Of a stretch of 64,000 bases of DNA, positions 36,066 to 45,135 are shown in pieces. How positions within the stretch are numbered: the stretch's first letter is position 1; every line of letters begins with the position of its first letter. The stretch spans positions 310,001-374,000 of the forward strand of contig NZ_LVHF01000012.1 of NCBI RefSeq assembly GCF_001650345.1, given 5' to 3'. The translations under genes were made by a program, and so were the position numbers. This DNA is from Photobacterium jeanii. Its GTDB lineage: Bacteria > Pseudomonadota > Gammaproteobacteria > Enterobacterales > Vibrionaceae. Under the pieces are notes generated by a model. The model had not been told where the DNA came from, ran no database searches, and saw nothing but the letters and a program-made list of their open reading frames with translations.

Positions 36066-37166
36066 ATGTGGATTTGGCAGCAAAAAAACTGGCCTAACTT
36101 TACTTGGCAAGAGGCTGAACTTGCAGCATTGCTGCGCGATGTCAGATTTAACCAAGGTGTGTTGCTTGGTAAAGTTTCAGCGCAAGGTGAAAATGAACAG
36201 CAGGCGATGCTGGATACCTTATTGGCTAATATCATCCACTCTAGCGCGATTGAAGGCGAAAAACTGAATGCATTTTCTGTTCGTTCGTCACTGGCAAATA
36301 AGCTTGGTGTTACAGAAGATAAGCCGTATCCCACTTCAGAGCAAACTGATGGCTTGGCGGAAATAATGCTAGATGCGGTAAATAACTTAGATACTGAATT
36401 GACCCTTGAGCGTATTTTAGATTGGCACCGATTGCTGTTTCCCGAAGGCTATACCATGTTCAATCCTGTTGAAGGTGGAAAATTGCGAGGTGAAGCGCCA
36501 ATGCAGGTGGTGTCTGGTCGCATCGATCGCCCTGTTATTCACTTTGAAGCGCCAGCGAGAGCACAGCTAGATAATGAACTAGAACAGTTTATTCATTGGT
36601 TCAATCAATCTCGCGATGATGTTGCACTCGATCCGCTTATTCGCGCGGCCATAACGCATTTATGGTTTGTGACTATCCACCCAATGGATGATGGTAACGG
36701 CCGTATTACTCGCTTACTAACCGATTTAGCGTTAGCACAGGCAGAAAAACAGTCTGTTCGCTTTTATGCGATGTCTGTCAGTATCTTAGCGAAGCGAAAA
36801 TCATATTACGAAATCTTGGAGCAAACCCAGAAAGGGGCGATGGATGTCACCGCTTGGTTAGTGTGGTTCTTAGAAACACTCAACCACACCTTTTGCGATG
36901 TATTGGCTGAGATTGAGCAAACGGTATCCAAAACAAATTTCTGGCGCCGTATCGATCAAACCCAACTAACGCCAGAGCAGATGAAAGTTTTGAACCGTAT
37001 GCTAGATGGTGATTTTGATATGGGGATCAACGCCAGCCAATACGCCAAAGTGGCGAAAGTGAGCCGTCCAACCGCAACACGTCATTTAACGCTACTGGTT
37101 AAGCTAGGTTGCCTCAACAAAACCGAAGCAGGTGGCCGAAGCACACGTTATGTGGTTAGCGTGTAA
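36066..37166 (+). CDS. Fic-domain AMP-transferase with N-terminal inhibitory helix and C-terminal winged helix
   Basis: I start at the ATG at 36066 (366 aa, AAGGAA six bases upstream); the longer frame would need TTG. The self-inhibiting motif SSAIEG is at residues 59-64, the class II arrangement where Glu63 blocks ATP. The catalytic Fic motif is HPMDDGNGR at residues 205-213, with His205; the usual HPF has Met in place of Phe. The C-terminal ~65 residues form a helix-turn-helix (NASQYAKVAKVSRPTATRHL). The protein probably AMPylates a target and may regulate its own gene through the tandem palindromes upstream. Confidence 0.9.
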   Translation: MWIWQQKNWPNFTWQEAELAALLRDVRFNQGVLLGKVSAQGENEQQAMLDTLLANIIHSSAIEGEKLNAFSVRSSLANKLGVTEDKPYPTSEQTDGLAEIMLDAVNNLDTELTLERILDWHRLLFPEGYTMFNPVEGGKLRGEAPMQVVSGRIDRPVIHFEAPARAQLDNELEQFIHWFNQSRDDVALDPLIRAAITHLWFVTIHPMDDGNGRITRLLTDLALAQAEKQSVRFYAMSVSILAKRKSYYEILEQTQKGAMDVTAWLVWFLETLNHTFCDVLAEIEQTVSKTNFWRRIDQTQLTPEQMKVLNRMLDGDFDMGINASQYAKVAKVSRPTATRHLTLLVKLGCLNKTEAGGRSTRYVVSV

Positions 37167-37199
37167 TCAGTATCGTAGGCTATACAAATTGCCATCAAT

Positions 37200-37222
37200 A
37201 AGCCGCGCTTGCGGCTTTTTCT
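37200..37222 (+). terminator. terminator of the fic gene
   Basis: A 7-bp stem (AAGCCGC / GCGGCTT) with a 4-base loop is followed by TTTCTTT. Confidence 0.8.
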
Positions 37223-37242
37223 TTGCGTTTTACCCCATTAAA

Positions 37243-37671
37243 TTACTTCTTAGTAATATTCATTGTCATCTTACTTGCAATGCGCTGGAAGTCTTCAAGG
37301 TCTTGGGACGATAAGCCTTGAGTGATCTTGCCAGTGATAAGGTTGTCAACTTCATGTAGCTGTTCTAGTACAGCTTTTCCTTTATCTGTCGTTAACAGAC
37401 ATTGACTGCGCTTATCTTCTGGATTCGGTACTTTCTCAACAAAGCCTTCTTCGATTAATGATTTTATTAACCGTGTGACTTGTGCTTTATCACGATTAAT
37501 AAAGTGCACCACATCCATCGCGGTACAAGGTGATTTTTTGGCAATTATCTTGATAACACGCACATGCATTGGCGTGATAGGAAGATTTAGCAGCTCTATT
37601 TGCTCATGCATTTGACGTTTAAGTGAATGAACTAGCTGGAAAAGGTTATCCAGTGCGCTTGAGTTTGACAT
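37243..37671 (-). CDS. MarR-family transcriptional regulator
   Basis: I start at the ATG at 37671 (142 aa, AAGGA five bases upstream) in preference to the upstream methionine. The winged helix is centred near residues 45-95 (SPCTAMDVVHFINRDKAQVTRLIKSLIEEG, with the wing VPNPEDKRS). It is divergent from the small frame and the DUF3861 gene. Two palindromic sites lie directly upstream of its own start, which suggests autorepression and control of the divergent genes. The ligand is unknown. Confidence 0.9.
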   Translation of the reverse strand: MSNSSALDNLFQLVHSLKRQMHEQIELLNLPITPMHVRVIKIIAKKSPCTAMDVVHFINRDKAQVTRLIKSLIEEGFVEKVPNPEDKRSQCLLTTDKGKAVLEQLHEVDNLITGKITQGLSSQDLEDFQRIASKMTMNITKK

Positions 37672-37690
37672 ACAGGTCCTTAGAAATAAG

Positions 37691-37733
37691 GTTGACTTTA
37701 TCAACTAAATAATTATAGTTGATATTATCAACT
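37691..37733. promoter_or_regulatory. two MarR-type operator palindromes
   Basis: GTTGACTTTATCAAC (37691-37705) and the perfect AGTTGATATTATCAACT (37717-37733) share the core GTTGA-N5-TCAAC. They sit between the MarR start and the divergent genes, which is the expected place for MarR binding. Confidence 0.75.
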
Positions 37734-37764
37734 TGTTTGGGTGTTACTGCAAGTTGCTAAATCA

Positions 37765-37884
37765 ATGATCACACTTGCGGTTATGTTTGCTGAGTTAGTT
37801 GCGCTTGTTGCCATGGGGCTAATGACAGTAACTTCATTACCGATAACGCCAAAAGCTGAACGCTTTTTTAAGAAGCTAATGTAA
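37765..37884 (+). CDS. possible 39-aa small membrane protein
   Basis: A short frame runs from the ATG at 37765 to the TAA at 37882. The product starts with a ~25-residue hydrophobic helix (ITLAVMFAELVALVAMGL) and ends in a basic tail (AERFFKKLM). This is a normal pattern for a small inner-membrane protein. An in-frame GTG lies 24 bases further upstream, at 37741. No strong ribosome site is visible. It sits directly downstream of the MarR operators and 18 bases before the DUF3861 gene, so it would be the first gene of that unit. Confidence 0.45.
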   Translation: MITLAVMFAELVALVAMGLMTVTSLPITPKAERFFKKLM

Positions 37885-37902
37885 GAGGTTTAAGTATTTC
37901 CG

Positions 37903-38199
37903 ATGAGAAAAGAAAATCAGTATCGTATTACCGTAGAAGAAATTGGTGTTGCAGAAGGCCTAGTGCCACAACGTTTACAGTTTGAAATGCAAGACAGAGA
38001 AGACTTATTTTCTGCGGTTGAAAAAATCAATGAAAATAGTGGGTTAGCAGCTCCCGAAGCAACACGAGTTGCAGTCGCATTGCGCTTGCTAGGCCCTGTG
38101 ATGATGTTAAACAGAAAGCATGAGTTATTCGCTGAGTTCATGCCACACTTTAAAACATTTATGCAAAATCTGAAAAATACAGTGAAGGGTAAGCGTTAA
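37903..38199 (+). CDS. DUF3861 family protein
   Basis: The 98-aa soluble protein has the DUF3861 profile (YRITVEEI near the N-terminus, a FSAVEKINENSGL block near residues 36-48, and ALRLLGPVMMLNRKHELFAEF near 60-80). The function is unknown. It is divergent from the MarR gene and probably under its control, together with the small upstream frame. Confidence 0.75.
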   Translation: MRKENQYRITVEEIGVAEGLVPQRLQFEMQDREDLFSAVEKINENSGLAAPEATRVAVALRLLGPVMMLNRKHELFAEFMPHFKTFMQNLKNTVKGKR

Positions 38200-38225
38200 T
38201 GTTTGTCGTTCAGTTTCCTAAAACA

Positions 38226-38256
38226 CAAAAGGCTGGTTTAGTACCAGCCTTTTGTT
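38226..38256. terminator. bidirectional terminator left of the island
   Basis: A perfect 12-bp stem (CAAAAGGCTGGT / ACCAGCCTTTTG) with a TTAGT loop. It ends DUF3861. In an island-free ancestor it would also have ended the carboxypeptidase gene. Confidence 0.88.
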
Positions 38257-38278
38257 TATTCGCCGTTATTACCTGAAT

Positions 38279-38368
38279 TTACCCAAGGTAACGTGCTTCT
38301 AAATGTGCTTTGAAGTAGCGTGGATTCAACGGTTCTCCTGTCGCTTGAATAACAAGTTCATCCGTTGT
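38279..38368 (-). repeat. left copy of the M32 carboxypeptidase 3' end (86-bp direct repeat, with stop)
   Basis: Bases 38283-38368 match 45155-45240 at 82 of 86 positions, and the innermost 32 bases (from CCTGTCGC to CCGTTGT) are identical. Read on the minus strand, this copy encodes the last 29 residues of the carboxypeptidase and its own TAA stop. It has no gene body. All four differences, and a fifth in the glycine codon just outside, are synonymous. It is probably the original gene end, displaced when the island entered. Confidence 0.93.
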
Positions 38369-38447
38369 TTTTAATGGACCTACCAAATACCATCAACAGG
38401 ATATATGTACCAATTGTTAATTATAAGAATATCGAATAAATTGCTGC

Positions 38448-39302
38448 TTATAAAAAACTTTCAAGCGAAGCCAAATTTTGGATCACAATTTGCTGTCCTT
38501 GAGGGTTAGACTTTTGAATATGTATATCAATATTATATGTATTAAGTACATATCGAATAAGTGATGCATTCGTGGTTATATTAAGAACGCCATCGCTCAT
38601 GCCATAGTCTTTTTCAATAACTGCTTTTTGTTTTTGATTAAGACGTTGATCTGGAATTATCTCGATGTTCACTTTGGTGTTCCAGAGCTTATCACTATTT
38701 TTACTTTTACTTGCTGGATCGTTGATATCAGGTATACCGTGAATACGGCTCAATACAAAATCTCTATAACCTTTAGAGTGCTCGCAATATGCACGAACAT
38801 GCCAACGTAACGGGGTACAAACTAGTGTATGAGGAGAAATTATTCTCTCAACTTCTTCACCATTTTTTAGAGGTGTGTAGCATATGTCGACACGTTTTTT
38901 CTCTCTGATTGCTTGAATTAATGGGCGTAGAATATTTGGCGAGATATTACGTGTGATAGGGCGAATCATTGCAACGTTTTCAAAGCCCATATCAAGTTCA
39001 TTAAATGTTACGGTGATATCTTCACTTCTTGAAAGGAGATGTAAATATTCATCGGCATGACCACTAGTTAGCTGTGGAATAAAGTTATCACTTGGTTTGT
39101 AGCCTTTTAACTGCTTATCATAAATAAGGTTACCTGGCGCTACATCGGCTAAGTATGTATTAATATACTTTGAAGCTTGCTGCCGTCCAATTCCAAAACT
39201 TTGCATCAAATGGCTTGTGTTTAAACGTCCTTCCCATAGCGCAATAATTTCAATCATTCTGTATCGAAAAAGTAGATCCCACCTAACGGGCCATTTACTC
39301 AT
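38448..39302 (-). CDS. WYL-domain transcriptional regulator (BrxR/CapW-like)
   Basis: This 284-aa protein has an N-terminal winged helix-turn-helix (residues ~10-75, FRYRMIEIIALWEG, GIGRQQASKYI). A WYL-type sensing domain follows, with the BrxR/CapW-like core ISPHTLVCTPLRWHVRAYC at residues 155-173 and YRDFVLSRI at 179-187, then a C-terminal extension. BrxR/CapW proteins repress phage-defence operons (BREX, CBASS) and release them on a damage or nucleic-acid signal. Transcribed away from ddmD with 116 bases between, it most likely represses ddmDE. Confidence 0.88.
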   Translation of the reverse strand: MSKWPVRWDLLFRYRMIEIIALWEGRLNTSHLMQSFGIGRQQASKYINTYLADVAPGNLIYDKQLKGYKPSDNFIPQLTSGHADEYLHLLSRSEDITVTFNELDMGFENVAMIRPITRNISPNILRPLIQAIREKKRVDICYTPLKNGEEVERIISPHTLVCTPLRWHVRAYCEHSKGYRDFVLSRIHGIPDINDPASKSKNSDKLWNTKVNIEIIPDQRLNQKQKAVIEKDYGMSDGVLNITTNASLIRYVLNTYNIDIHIQKSNPQGQQIVIQNLASLESFL

Positions 39303-39323
39303 AGTTTGAATCCTGTCGAGTTA

Positions 39324-39347
39324 TGCTACGTGTATAAGTACACAGCA
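39324..39347. promoter_or_regulatory. candidate WYL-regulator operator
   Basis: GTGTA-TAAG-TACAC is a perfect inverted repeat at 39330-39343, with TGCT and AGCA on the outside (39324-39347). It lies 22 bases upstream of the WYL start and 72 bases before ddmD. A looser GTTTT-N6-AAAAC repeat lies near 39380. The position fits repression of both divergent genes. Confidence 0.5.
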
Positions 39348-39418
39348 TTTACCTGTAGCTATTGGCGTCATAGTATGGTTTTGTTCATAAAACATCAAGA
39401 TTTGCAGGGTAATATGGT

Positions 39419-42400
39419 ATGCACGTGTCGATAGAAGAGTTTACTTATTTTGATTTCCAGCTTGTCCCCGATTATTCCCCCCTTGATCAGGTAATTACTG
39501 AATCGCTCGAAAGTCATATTAAAACTAATGGGGCTAAATCTGGTGCATTGCTGCCATTACCTTTTCAGACGGGAATCGGAAAAACATACACGGCATTAAA
39601 TTTTTTGCTCCAGCAAATGCTCGAGAAAGTGCAAAATGAATTACGGAAAGAGGAGAGCGTTAGTAGAACCAAGCGTTTGCTCTATTACATTACAGACTCT
39701 GTAGATAACGTAGTAAGCGCTAAAGCAGACTTGCTGAAGTTAATTGAAAATCAGACAGTCAAAGGTGAGCCTCGTTTTACTTTAGAACAGCAAAAATACC
39801 TTAAAGCGCAAATAGTCCACCTACCCAATCAGTCAGAGCAGTTATTGCAATGTTCTGATGCGGTAGTGAATGATGTGTTAACCGGATTAAATTTGAACGC
39901 TGAGCGTGATGTTCAAGCAGAGTGGAACGCCATATCAGGTCTAAGGCATCATGCAAGCAAGCCGGAAGTCAAAGTCTCTTTAAATAGGCAAGCAGGTTAC
40001 TTCTATCGCAATTTAGTTGCGCGTATACAAAAGAAACAAAAAGGGGGCGATAGAGTCTCATTAAATGGGTCGTTATTGGCCTCTGTTGAAGCACTTCTGC
40101 CGGGAGAAAAAATCCGCAATGGAAGCGCTCATGTTGTTTTCTTAACGACGAGCAAGTTTCTGAAAGGCTTCCACAATACCCGCTCGCGCTACAGTCCATT
40201 ACGCGATTTAAGTGGTGCGGTGCTTATCATTGATGAAATTGACAAGCAAAATCAAGTCATCCTTTCCGAACTGTGTAAACAACAAGCGCAGGACTTAATT
40301 TGGGCTATAAGAACTCTGAGAGCAAACTTTCGAGATCACCAACTTGAGAGTTCGCCTCGCTACGACAAGATTGAAGACCTGTTTGAACCACTGCGTGAGC
40401 GACTCGAAGAATTTGGCACCAAGTGGAACCTAGCGTTTGCGTTTAATACGGAAGGACCTAACTTGAATGAACGACCTGTTCGGTTGTTTTCAGATAGAAG
40501 CTTCACGCATGTAAGCAGTGCCACTCATAAGCTGTCATTAAAATCAGATCTATTGAAGCAGAAAAATCTCATATTTAGTGATGAGAAAGTGGAAGGTTCT
40601 CTCATTGAAAAAAATGGGCTTTTAACCCGCTTTGTCAATGAAGCGGATGTTATATACCAGTGGTTTCTTGGCACTATGCGTAAAGCCGTATTTCAGTACT
40701 GGGAGAACGTTCGTAGCCTTGAAATTGAAGGGCGCGAAAATAGAAGCCTAGAAGGAACGTTTCAAGAAGCCGTTCAATCCCTGCTTACTCACTTTAACCT
40801 ACAAGAATTTGAGTCTGCTGTTTACGAGTCTTTTGATACTAGGGGGCTGAGGCAATCAGTGGGTGGACAAGCGAGCAAGTTGAGTTCTAGCAAGAGCTAC
40901 CATCATACCGGAATGAAACTTGTTGAAGTCGCCCATAATCAGGGGACTCGCGATACCGTAAATTGTAAAGCGTCATTCTTAAATCTTTCACCATCGGGTG
41001 TCTTGGCGGATATGGTTGATGCCGGAGCTGTTATTCTCGGTATAAGTGCAACAGCGAGAGCTGATACCGTAATACATAACTTTGATTTTAAGTACTTGAA
41101 TGAGCGTTTGGGTAAAAAGCTTTTGTCTTTGTCGAGAGAGCAAAAGCAGCGGGTAAATGATTATTATCATAGTAAGCGCAACTATAAAGATAATGGTGTG
41201 GTTTTAAAGGTTAAGTATCTTAATAGTCGAGATGCGTTTCTTGATACTTTGTTAGAAGAATATAAGCCGGAGGCTCGCTCAAGCCACTTTATCCTAAATC
41301 ACCATCTGGGTATTGCTGAGTCAGAGCAGGCATTTGTTCGGAGCTGGCTGTCTAAGCTCTTAGCGAGTATTAAAGCGTTTATGTCAGTTCCTGATAATCG
41401 TTATATGCTGTCGCTGTTAAACCGTACTCTTGATACAACACGTCAGGATATTAATGATTTCATCCAGTTTTGCTGTGATAAATGGGCGATAGAATTTAAT
41501 GTTCCAACCAAGACATATTTTGGCGTGAACGCTGATTGGATGAGGTTAGTTGGCTATGATGAAATTTCCAATCACCTAAACACAGAAGCAGGGAAAGTCG
41601 TTGTGTTCAGTACATATGCTTCAATGGGTGCTGGTAAAAACCCTGATTATGCAGTCAATTTAGCGTTGGAAGGTGGAAGCCTAATATCCGTTGCCGATGT
41701 CACTTATAGCACCCAGCAGCGAAGCGATATAGATAGTATATATCTTGAAAAACCTACTCAGCTAATGTTGTCAGATGATTATTCGCATACTGCTAACCAG
41801 CTTTGTCAGTTTCACCAAATCTTATCTTTGCAAGAGAACGGAGAGTTGTCGCCGAAAAGTGCTGAAAGCTGGTGTCGTCAGCAACTTATGGGCATGAGCA
41901 GAGAGCGCTCTTTACAGCAATATTACCAAACAAGTGACTACCAAAGCGCGGTAAGGAAATACATTGAACAAGCGGTAGGAAGAGCCGGGAGAACATCTCT
42001 GAAACGAAAACAAATTCTCTTGTTTGCTGATTCCAGTTTGAAAGAAATTCTAGCGGAAGAGAGTAGAGACCCAAGCTTGTTTTCGCACGAATATGTTGCT
42101 TTGGTTGATAAAGCGAAATCAGCTAATAAGTCTTTAGTTGAGGACAGGGTTGTTCGACGTTTATTCAATCTTGCTCAAAGAAACAACAAAGACGGTATGC
42201 GGTCAATCAAAGCACTAGTTCGTCGTCTACATAATCAACCTGCATCTGATAATGATATTCAAGAGTGGCAAGACATTAGAACTCAGTTACTTCGCTATCC
42301 GACGATCGTCGCTCAACCGGAGCGATTTAATCGATTGTACTTACAGTCTATGACCAACGGTTACTACCGTTATCTGGGTAACTTAGATGGTGATCCGAAT

Positions 42401-42991
42401 GCCTTCGAGTTCTTTGATAGAGTGCCTACTGGCGATATGGTTTCTGAGGAAGCATGCAGCCTAGCTACGTTAGTTCAGAACCAATATGTGAGGCCGTGGT
42501 TTGAACACAAAGGTTTTGCCTGTTCGTGGCAAAAAGAAGCGTATGTGATGACGCCAGTTATGTTTACCAACATTTATAAGGGAGCATTGGGCGAGCAAGC
42601 GGTAGAGGCGGTGCTAACAGCATTCGATTTTATCTTTGAAGAAGTTCCAAATTCTATTTACGAGCGATTTGATAATAGAGTCAAATTTGCAGGGGTTGAG
42701 CAACCGATCTGGCTAGACAGCAAATACTGGAAGCATGAAGGTAATGAAAGCAGCGAAGATTACAGTTCGAAAATTTCATTGGTAGAAGAAGAGTTTGGAC
42801 CTTCGAAGTTTATTTACGTGAATGCGTTAGGGGATGCCTCAAAGCCGATTAGATATTTGGACTCGTGCTTCGTAGAAACCTCACCACAGTTAGCTAAAGT
42901 TATTGAAATTTCGGCACTAATTGATGATAGCAATGCCGATACCAACCTAACCGCAGTACAGGAGTTGATAAAATGGTTACACAACAGCTAG
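39419..42991 (+). CDS. ddmD: DdmD, SF2 helicase-nuclease of the DdmDE plasmid-defence system
   Basis: The 1190-aa length is the one I recall for V. cholerae DdmD. Walker A is QTGIGKT with Lys55. Walker B is IIDEID with Asp272 and Glu273. Motif VI is QAVGRAGR at 851-858. A C-terminal PD-(D/E)xK-type nuclease motif (LDSK) has Asp1100 and Lys1102. Positions 55, 272/273 and 1102 are the residues whose mutation abolishes V. cholerae DdmD function, as I recall. DdmD is recruited by guide-loaded DdmE to plasmid DNA, which it unwinds and degrades. The reading frame is intact. It overlaps ddmE by 19 bases. Confidence 0.95.
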   Translation: MHVSIEEFTYFDFQLVPDYSPLDQVITESLESHIKTNGAKSGALLPLPFQTGIGKTYTALNFLLQQMLEKVQNELRKEESVSRTKRLLYYITDSVDNVVSAKADLLKLIENQTVKGEPRFTLEQQKYLKAQIVHLPNQSEQLLQCSDAVVNDVLTGLNLNAERDVQAEWNAISGLRHHASKPEVKVSLNRQAGYFYRNLVARIQKKQKGGDRVSLNGSLLASVEALLPGEKIRNGSAHVVFLTTSKFLKGFHNTRSRYSPLRDLSGAVLIIDEIDKQNQVILSELCKQQAQDLIWAIRTLRANFRDHQLESSPRYDKIEDLFEPLRERLEEFGTKWNLAFAFNTEGPNLNERPVRLFSDRSFTHVSSATHKLSLKSDLLKQKNLIFSDEKVEGSLIEKNGLLTRFVNEADVIYQWFLGTMRKAVFQYWENVRSLEIEGRENRSLEGTFQEAVQSLLTHFNLQEFESAVYESFDTRGLRQSVGGQASKLSSSKSYHHTGMKLVEVAHNQGTRDTVNCKASFLNLSPSGVLADMVDAGAVILGISATARADTVIHNFDFKYLNERLGKKLLSLSREQKQRVNDYYHSKRNYKDNGVVLKVKYLNSRDAFLDTLLEEYKPEARSSHFILNHHLGIAESEQAFVRSWLSKLLASIKAFMSVPDNRYMLSLLNRTLDTTRQDINDFIQFCCDKWAIEFNVPTKTYFGVNADWMRLVGYDEISNHLNTEAGKVVVFSTYASMGAGKNPDYAVNLALEGGSLISVADVTYSTQQRSDIDSIYLEKPTQLMLSDDYSHTANQLCQFHQILSLQENGELSPKSAESWCRQQLMGMSRERSLQQYYQTSDYQSAVRKYIEQAVGRAGRTSLKRKQILLFADSSLKEILAEESRDPSLFSHEYVALVDKAKSANKSLVEDRVVRRLFNLAQRNNKDGMRSIKALVRRLHNQPASDNDIQEWQDIRTQLLRYPTIVAQPERFNRLYLQSMTNGYYRYLGNLDGDPNAFEFFDRVPTGDMVSEEACSLATLVQNQYVRPWFEHKGFACSWQKEAYVMTPVMFTNIYKGALGEQAVEAVLTAFDFIFEEVPNSIYERFDNRVKFAGVEQPIWLDSKYWKHEGNESSEDYSSKISLVEEEFGPSKFIYVNALGDASKPIRYLDSCFVETSPQLAKVIEISALIDDSNADTNLTAVQELIKWLHNS

Positions 42992-45036
42992 AACCTTCCT
43001 CACACGGTCCTTTATCAACCTTAGTGGAACAAATATCCATTGACACTGATTGGGTTGATAGAAGCTTCGCGATTTACTGTGTCAGTTATAAAGGAATAGA
43101 CTTCTCAGAACGACCTAAGCGTTTAGTAACATTAGCGTCTGAAATCTATAAGTCAGGAAGTGTTTATTGCTTAGTCAAAGGTGCCAATAAAGAAGCGTGT
43201 TATTGGGTGCTGTTACCAAAGGACGCCAAATTAGACCTCAAAGACACGTCTTTGGCTATCAAAACAGTTAACGCTGCCGAGCTACCTACATGGCAATTGG
43301 CCCGTTTACTGATTAAAGCGATACCAAAAGTATTGAGTGGCGCTACGCCAGAGATAAAGCGCTTTGAAAGTGAAGGCTTATATTATCTAGTCAAAAGCAA
43401 AAAGTTACCGAAAGGTCACTCAGGCTATGAATTAACGACCGTGGAAATCGATTTAGCGCCATGTGCAGCGCTTGGATTCAAACAAACACTGTCAATGAGT
43501 GCCAAAACGTTTTCTCCTTTGTCTTGGTTTACGTTAGAGAACGGAGAGATACAGAAAAAGGCAAAGTTTGCTACACGTTATCAACTTGATGATGTGGGGA
43601 TGTTGGTAAGCAAATCCATAAAGGGAGACTACATCAAGAAGCCGCTTTACTCTAATGCGAAAAATCGAATTCAGGCGATTGATATAACCAAAGAATCTTA
43701 TAGTGGTTTTCAACTATCTAAGGTCGGTATTCTTGAGCAGTTCATGCAAGATCTTAAGCAAGCTTATGGCGATTCAGTTTCAGTGAAGTTGCAGCGGATT
43801 CCCGGAGAAAAGCACAGGTTCGTTTCAGATACGATTGTCAAAAATCACTATGTAGGGCTGTTTGATACGTTGAAAGAGCATCGTTTGGTGATCTGTGATT
43901 TAACCAAAAACAAAGATACTGATGCTGCACTAACCTTGCTTCATGGTATCGAGCATCTTGATATAAACGCAGAAATAGCTGAAGTTCCGATTCGTGGGGC
44001 ACTGAATATCCTAATTGTTGGTAATAAAGACACCTACAAGTCAGCTGAAGAAGACCCGTATCAGGTTTATCGCAAAAAGTACCAAGACACAGTTTTTCAG
44101 TCGTGTTATCCAGAGCGCTTATGGAACCGTCAAGGCCAGCCAAACCGCCATGTGGTGGAGGTACTGTTAAAAGAACTACTTATCAAGCTAGAAGTTCATA
44201 CAAAAAAGCATTTGATTGAATACCCAAGAAGCCCTGAAGGATGTGTATATTACATGCCTCATCGACCGCAAGGCGAATTTTCAGAGGTTCGAGACGGGCC
44301 CTGGCCAGTGTATGCGTCTAAGTTAGTGGGCGATGAATGGCAATATACACAAGCGACTCAAGAGGAGCTTGAAGATATTGAACTCGATTTAGGTAATGAT
44401 AAATGGCAAGTATTTCAAGGATTCCAACGTTCCCCTTATATTTATTGGCCGGAGACGGGGGACTATGCCATTTTCATTGATACGGGTATTCAAATGCTAC
44501 CGGAATTTGAAGCGGTTGCGGAGCGATTGCGTGAGCTTAAAAAAGGACGAGCCCAAGATGTCCCGATTGCATTGTTGACTCAGTTCATTGAAGAAAACTC
44601 AGAGAGTAAAGTAATCAACAAACTGAGAGCGATATTGTCTGAGTGGGATGATACGACCCCTCTACCGTTTGATGAGTTTTCGACAATTGCATACAAAAGC
44701 AATGATGAAAAACAATTCTATGATTGGCTGCGCGAACAAGGATTCTTCTTAAAAACATCGATGAGAGGACAAAGTGAGGGGTTCTTTAATGCATCTTTAG
44801 GTTTCTTCTATAACCGAGAGCAGGGTATGTACTTTGCTGGTGGTAAAGGCAGTCCGCAAAGCAAAATCGAGACCTTTAGCCATTTATACCTGATAAAACA
44901 TTCGTTTGATGCACTACCTGAAGAGGTGGAAAACTTGTTTGACGTTTATCACTTAAGGCATCGTCTACCAACCGTAACACCTTATCCATTTAAGCATCTA
45001 CGTGAGTATGCTGAGATGCTGCGCTTTAAATCTTAG
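42973..45036 (+). CDS. ddmE: DdmE, Argonaute-like guide-binding protein of DdmDE
   Basis: The 687-aa protein has no signal peptide or membrane segment. Its length and its position directly after ddmD fit V. cholerae DdmE, a catalytically inactive prokaryotic Argonaute that uses DNA guides to mark plasmids and calls in DdmD. I cannot map the MID and PIWI boundaries by eye; the C-terminal half (ILIVGNKDTYKSAEEDP near residues 350-366, and later blocks) should hold them. AGGAG lies nine bases before the ATG, inside the end of ddmD, so the pair is translated together. Confidence 0.9.
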   Translation: MVTQQLEPSSHGPLSTLVEQISIDTDWVDRSFAIYCVSYKGIDFSERPKRLVTLASEIYKSGSVYCLVKGANKEACYWVLLPKDAKLDLKDTSLAIKTVNAAELPTWQLARLLIKAIPKVLSGATPEIKRFESEGLYYLVKSKKLPKGHSGYELTTVEIDLAPCAALGFKQTLSMSAKTFSPLSWFTLENGEIQKKAKFATRYQLDDVGMLVSKSIKGDYIKKPLYSNAKNRIQAIDITKESYSGFQLSKVGILEQFMQDLKQAYGDSVSVKLQRIPGEKHRFVSDTIVKNHYVGLFDTLKEHRLVICDLTKNKDTDAALTLLHGIEHLDINAEIAEVPIRGALNILIVGNKDTYKSAEEDPYQVYRKKYQDTVFQSCYPERLWNRQGQPNRHVVEVLLKELLIKLEVHTKKHLIEYPRSPEGCVYYMPHRPQGEFSEVRDGPWPVYASKLVGDEWQYTQATQEELEDIELDLGNDKWQVFQGFQRSPYIYWPETGDYAIFIDTGIQMLPEFEAVAERLRELKKGRAQDVPIALLTQFIEENSESKVINKLRAILSEWDDTTPLPFDEFSTIAYKSNDEKQFYDWLREQGFFLKTSMRGQSEGFFNASLGFFYNREQGMYFAGGKGSPQSKIETFSHLYLIKHSFDALPEEVENLFDVYHLRHRLPTVTPYPFKHLREYAEMLRFKS

Positions 45037-45079
45037 ATGCTAAAAAAGCAGTCTAAGTTACAACTAGTACGAATTAGAA

Positions 45080-45135
45080 AGCCCTCTTTTACGGAGGGCT
45101 CATACATCATAGCCTTTTTAGAAGGCATTTTCTTA
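45080..45135 (+). terminator. hairpins after ddmE
   Basis: Two hairpins follow the ddmE stop: AGCCCTC / GAGGGCT (45080-45100, no T-run on the plus strand) and GCCTT / AAGGC (45112-45126) followed by ATTTTCTTATT. The second is a weak rho-independent terminator for ddmE. Either could also act on the carboxypeptidase transcript from the other side. Confidence 0.55.

Noticed and set aside
38279-38368. The left carboxypeptidase tail as a small gene
   Set aside because: It has no start or body. In-frame translation runs into a stop (TGA) about 11 codons upstream of the repeat edge, so it is a fragment.
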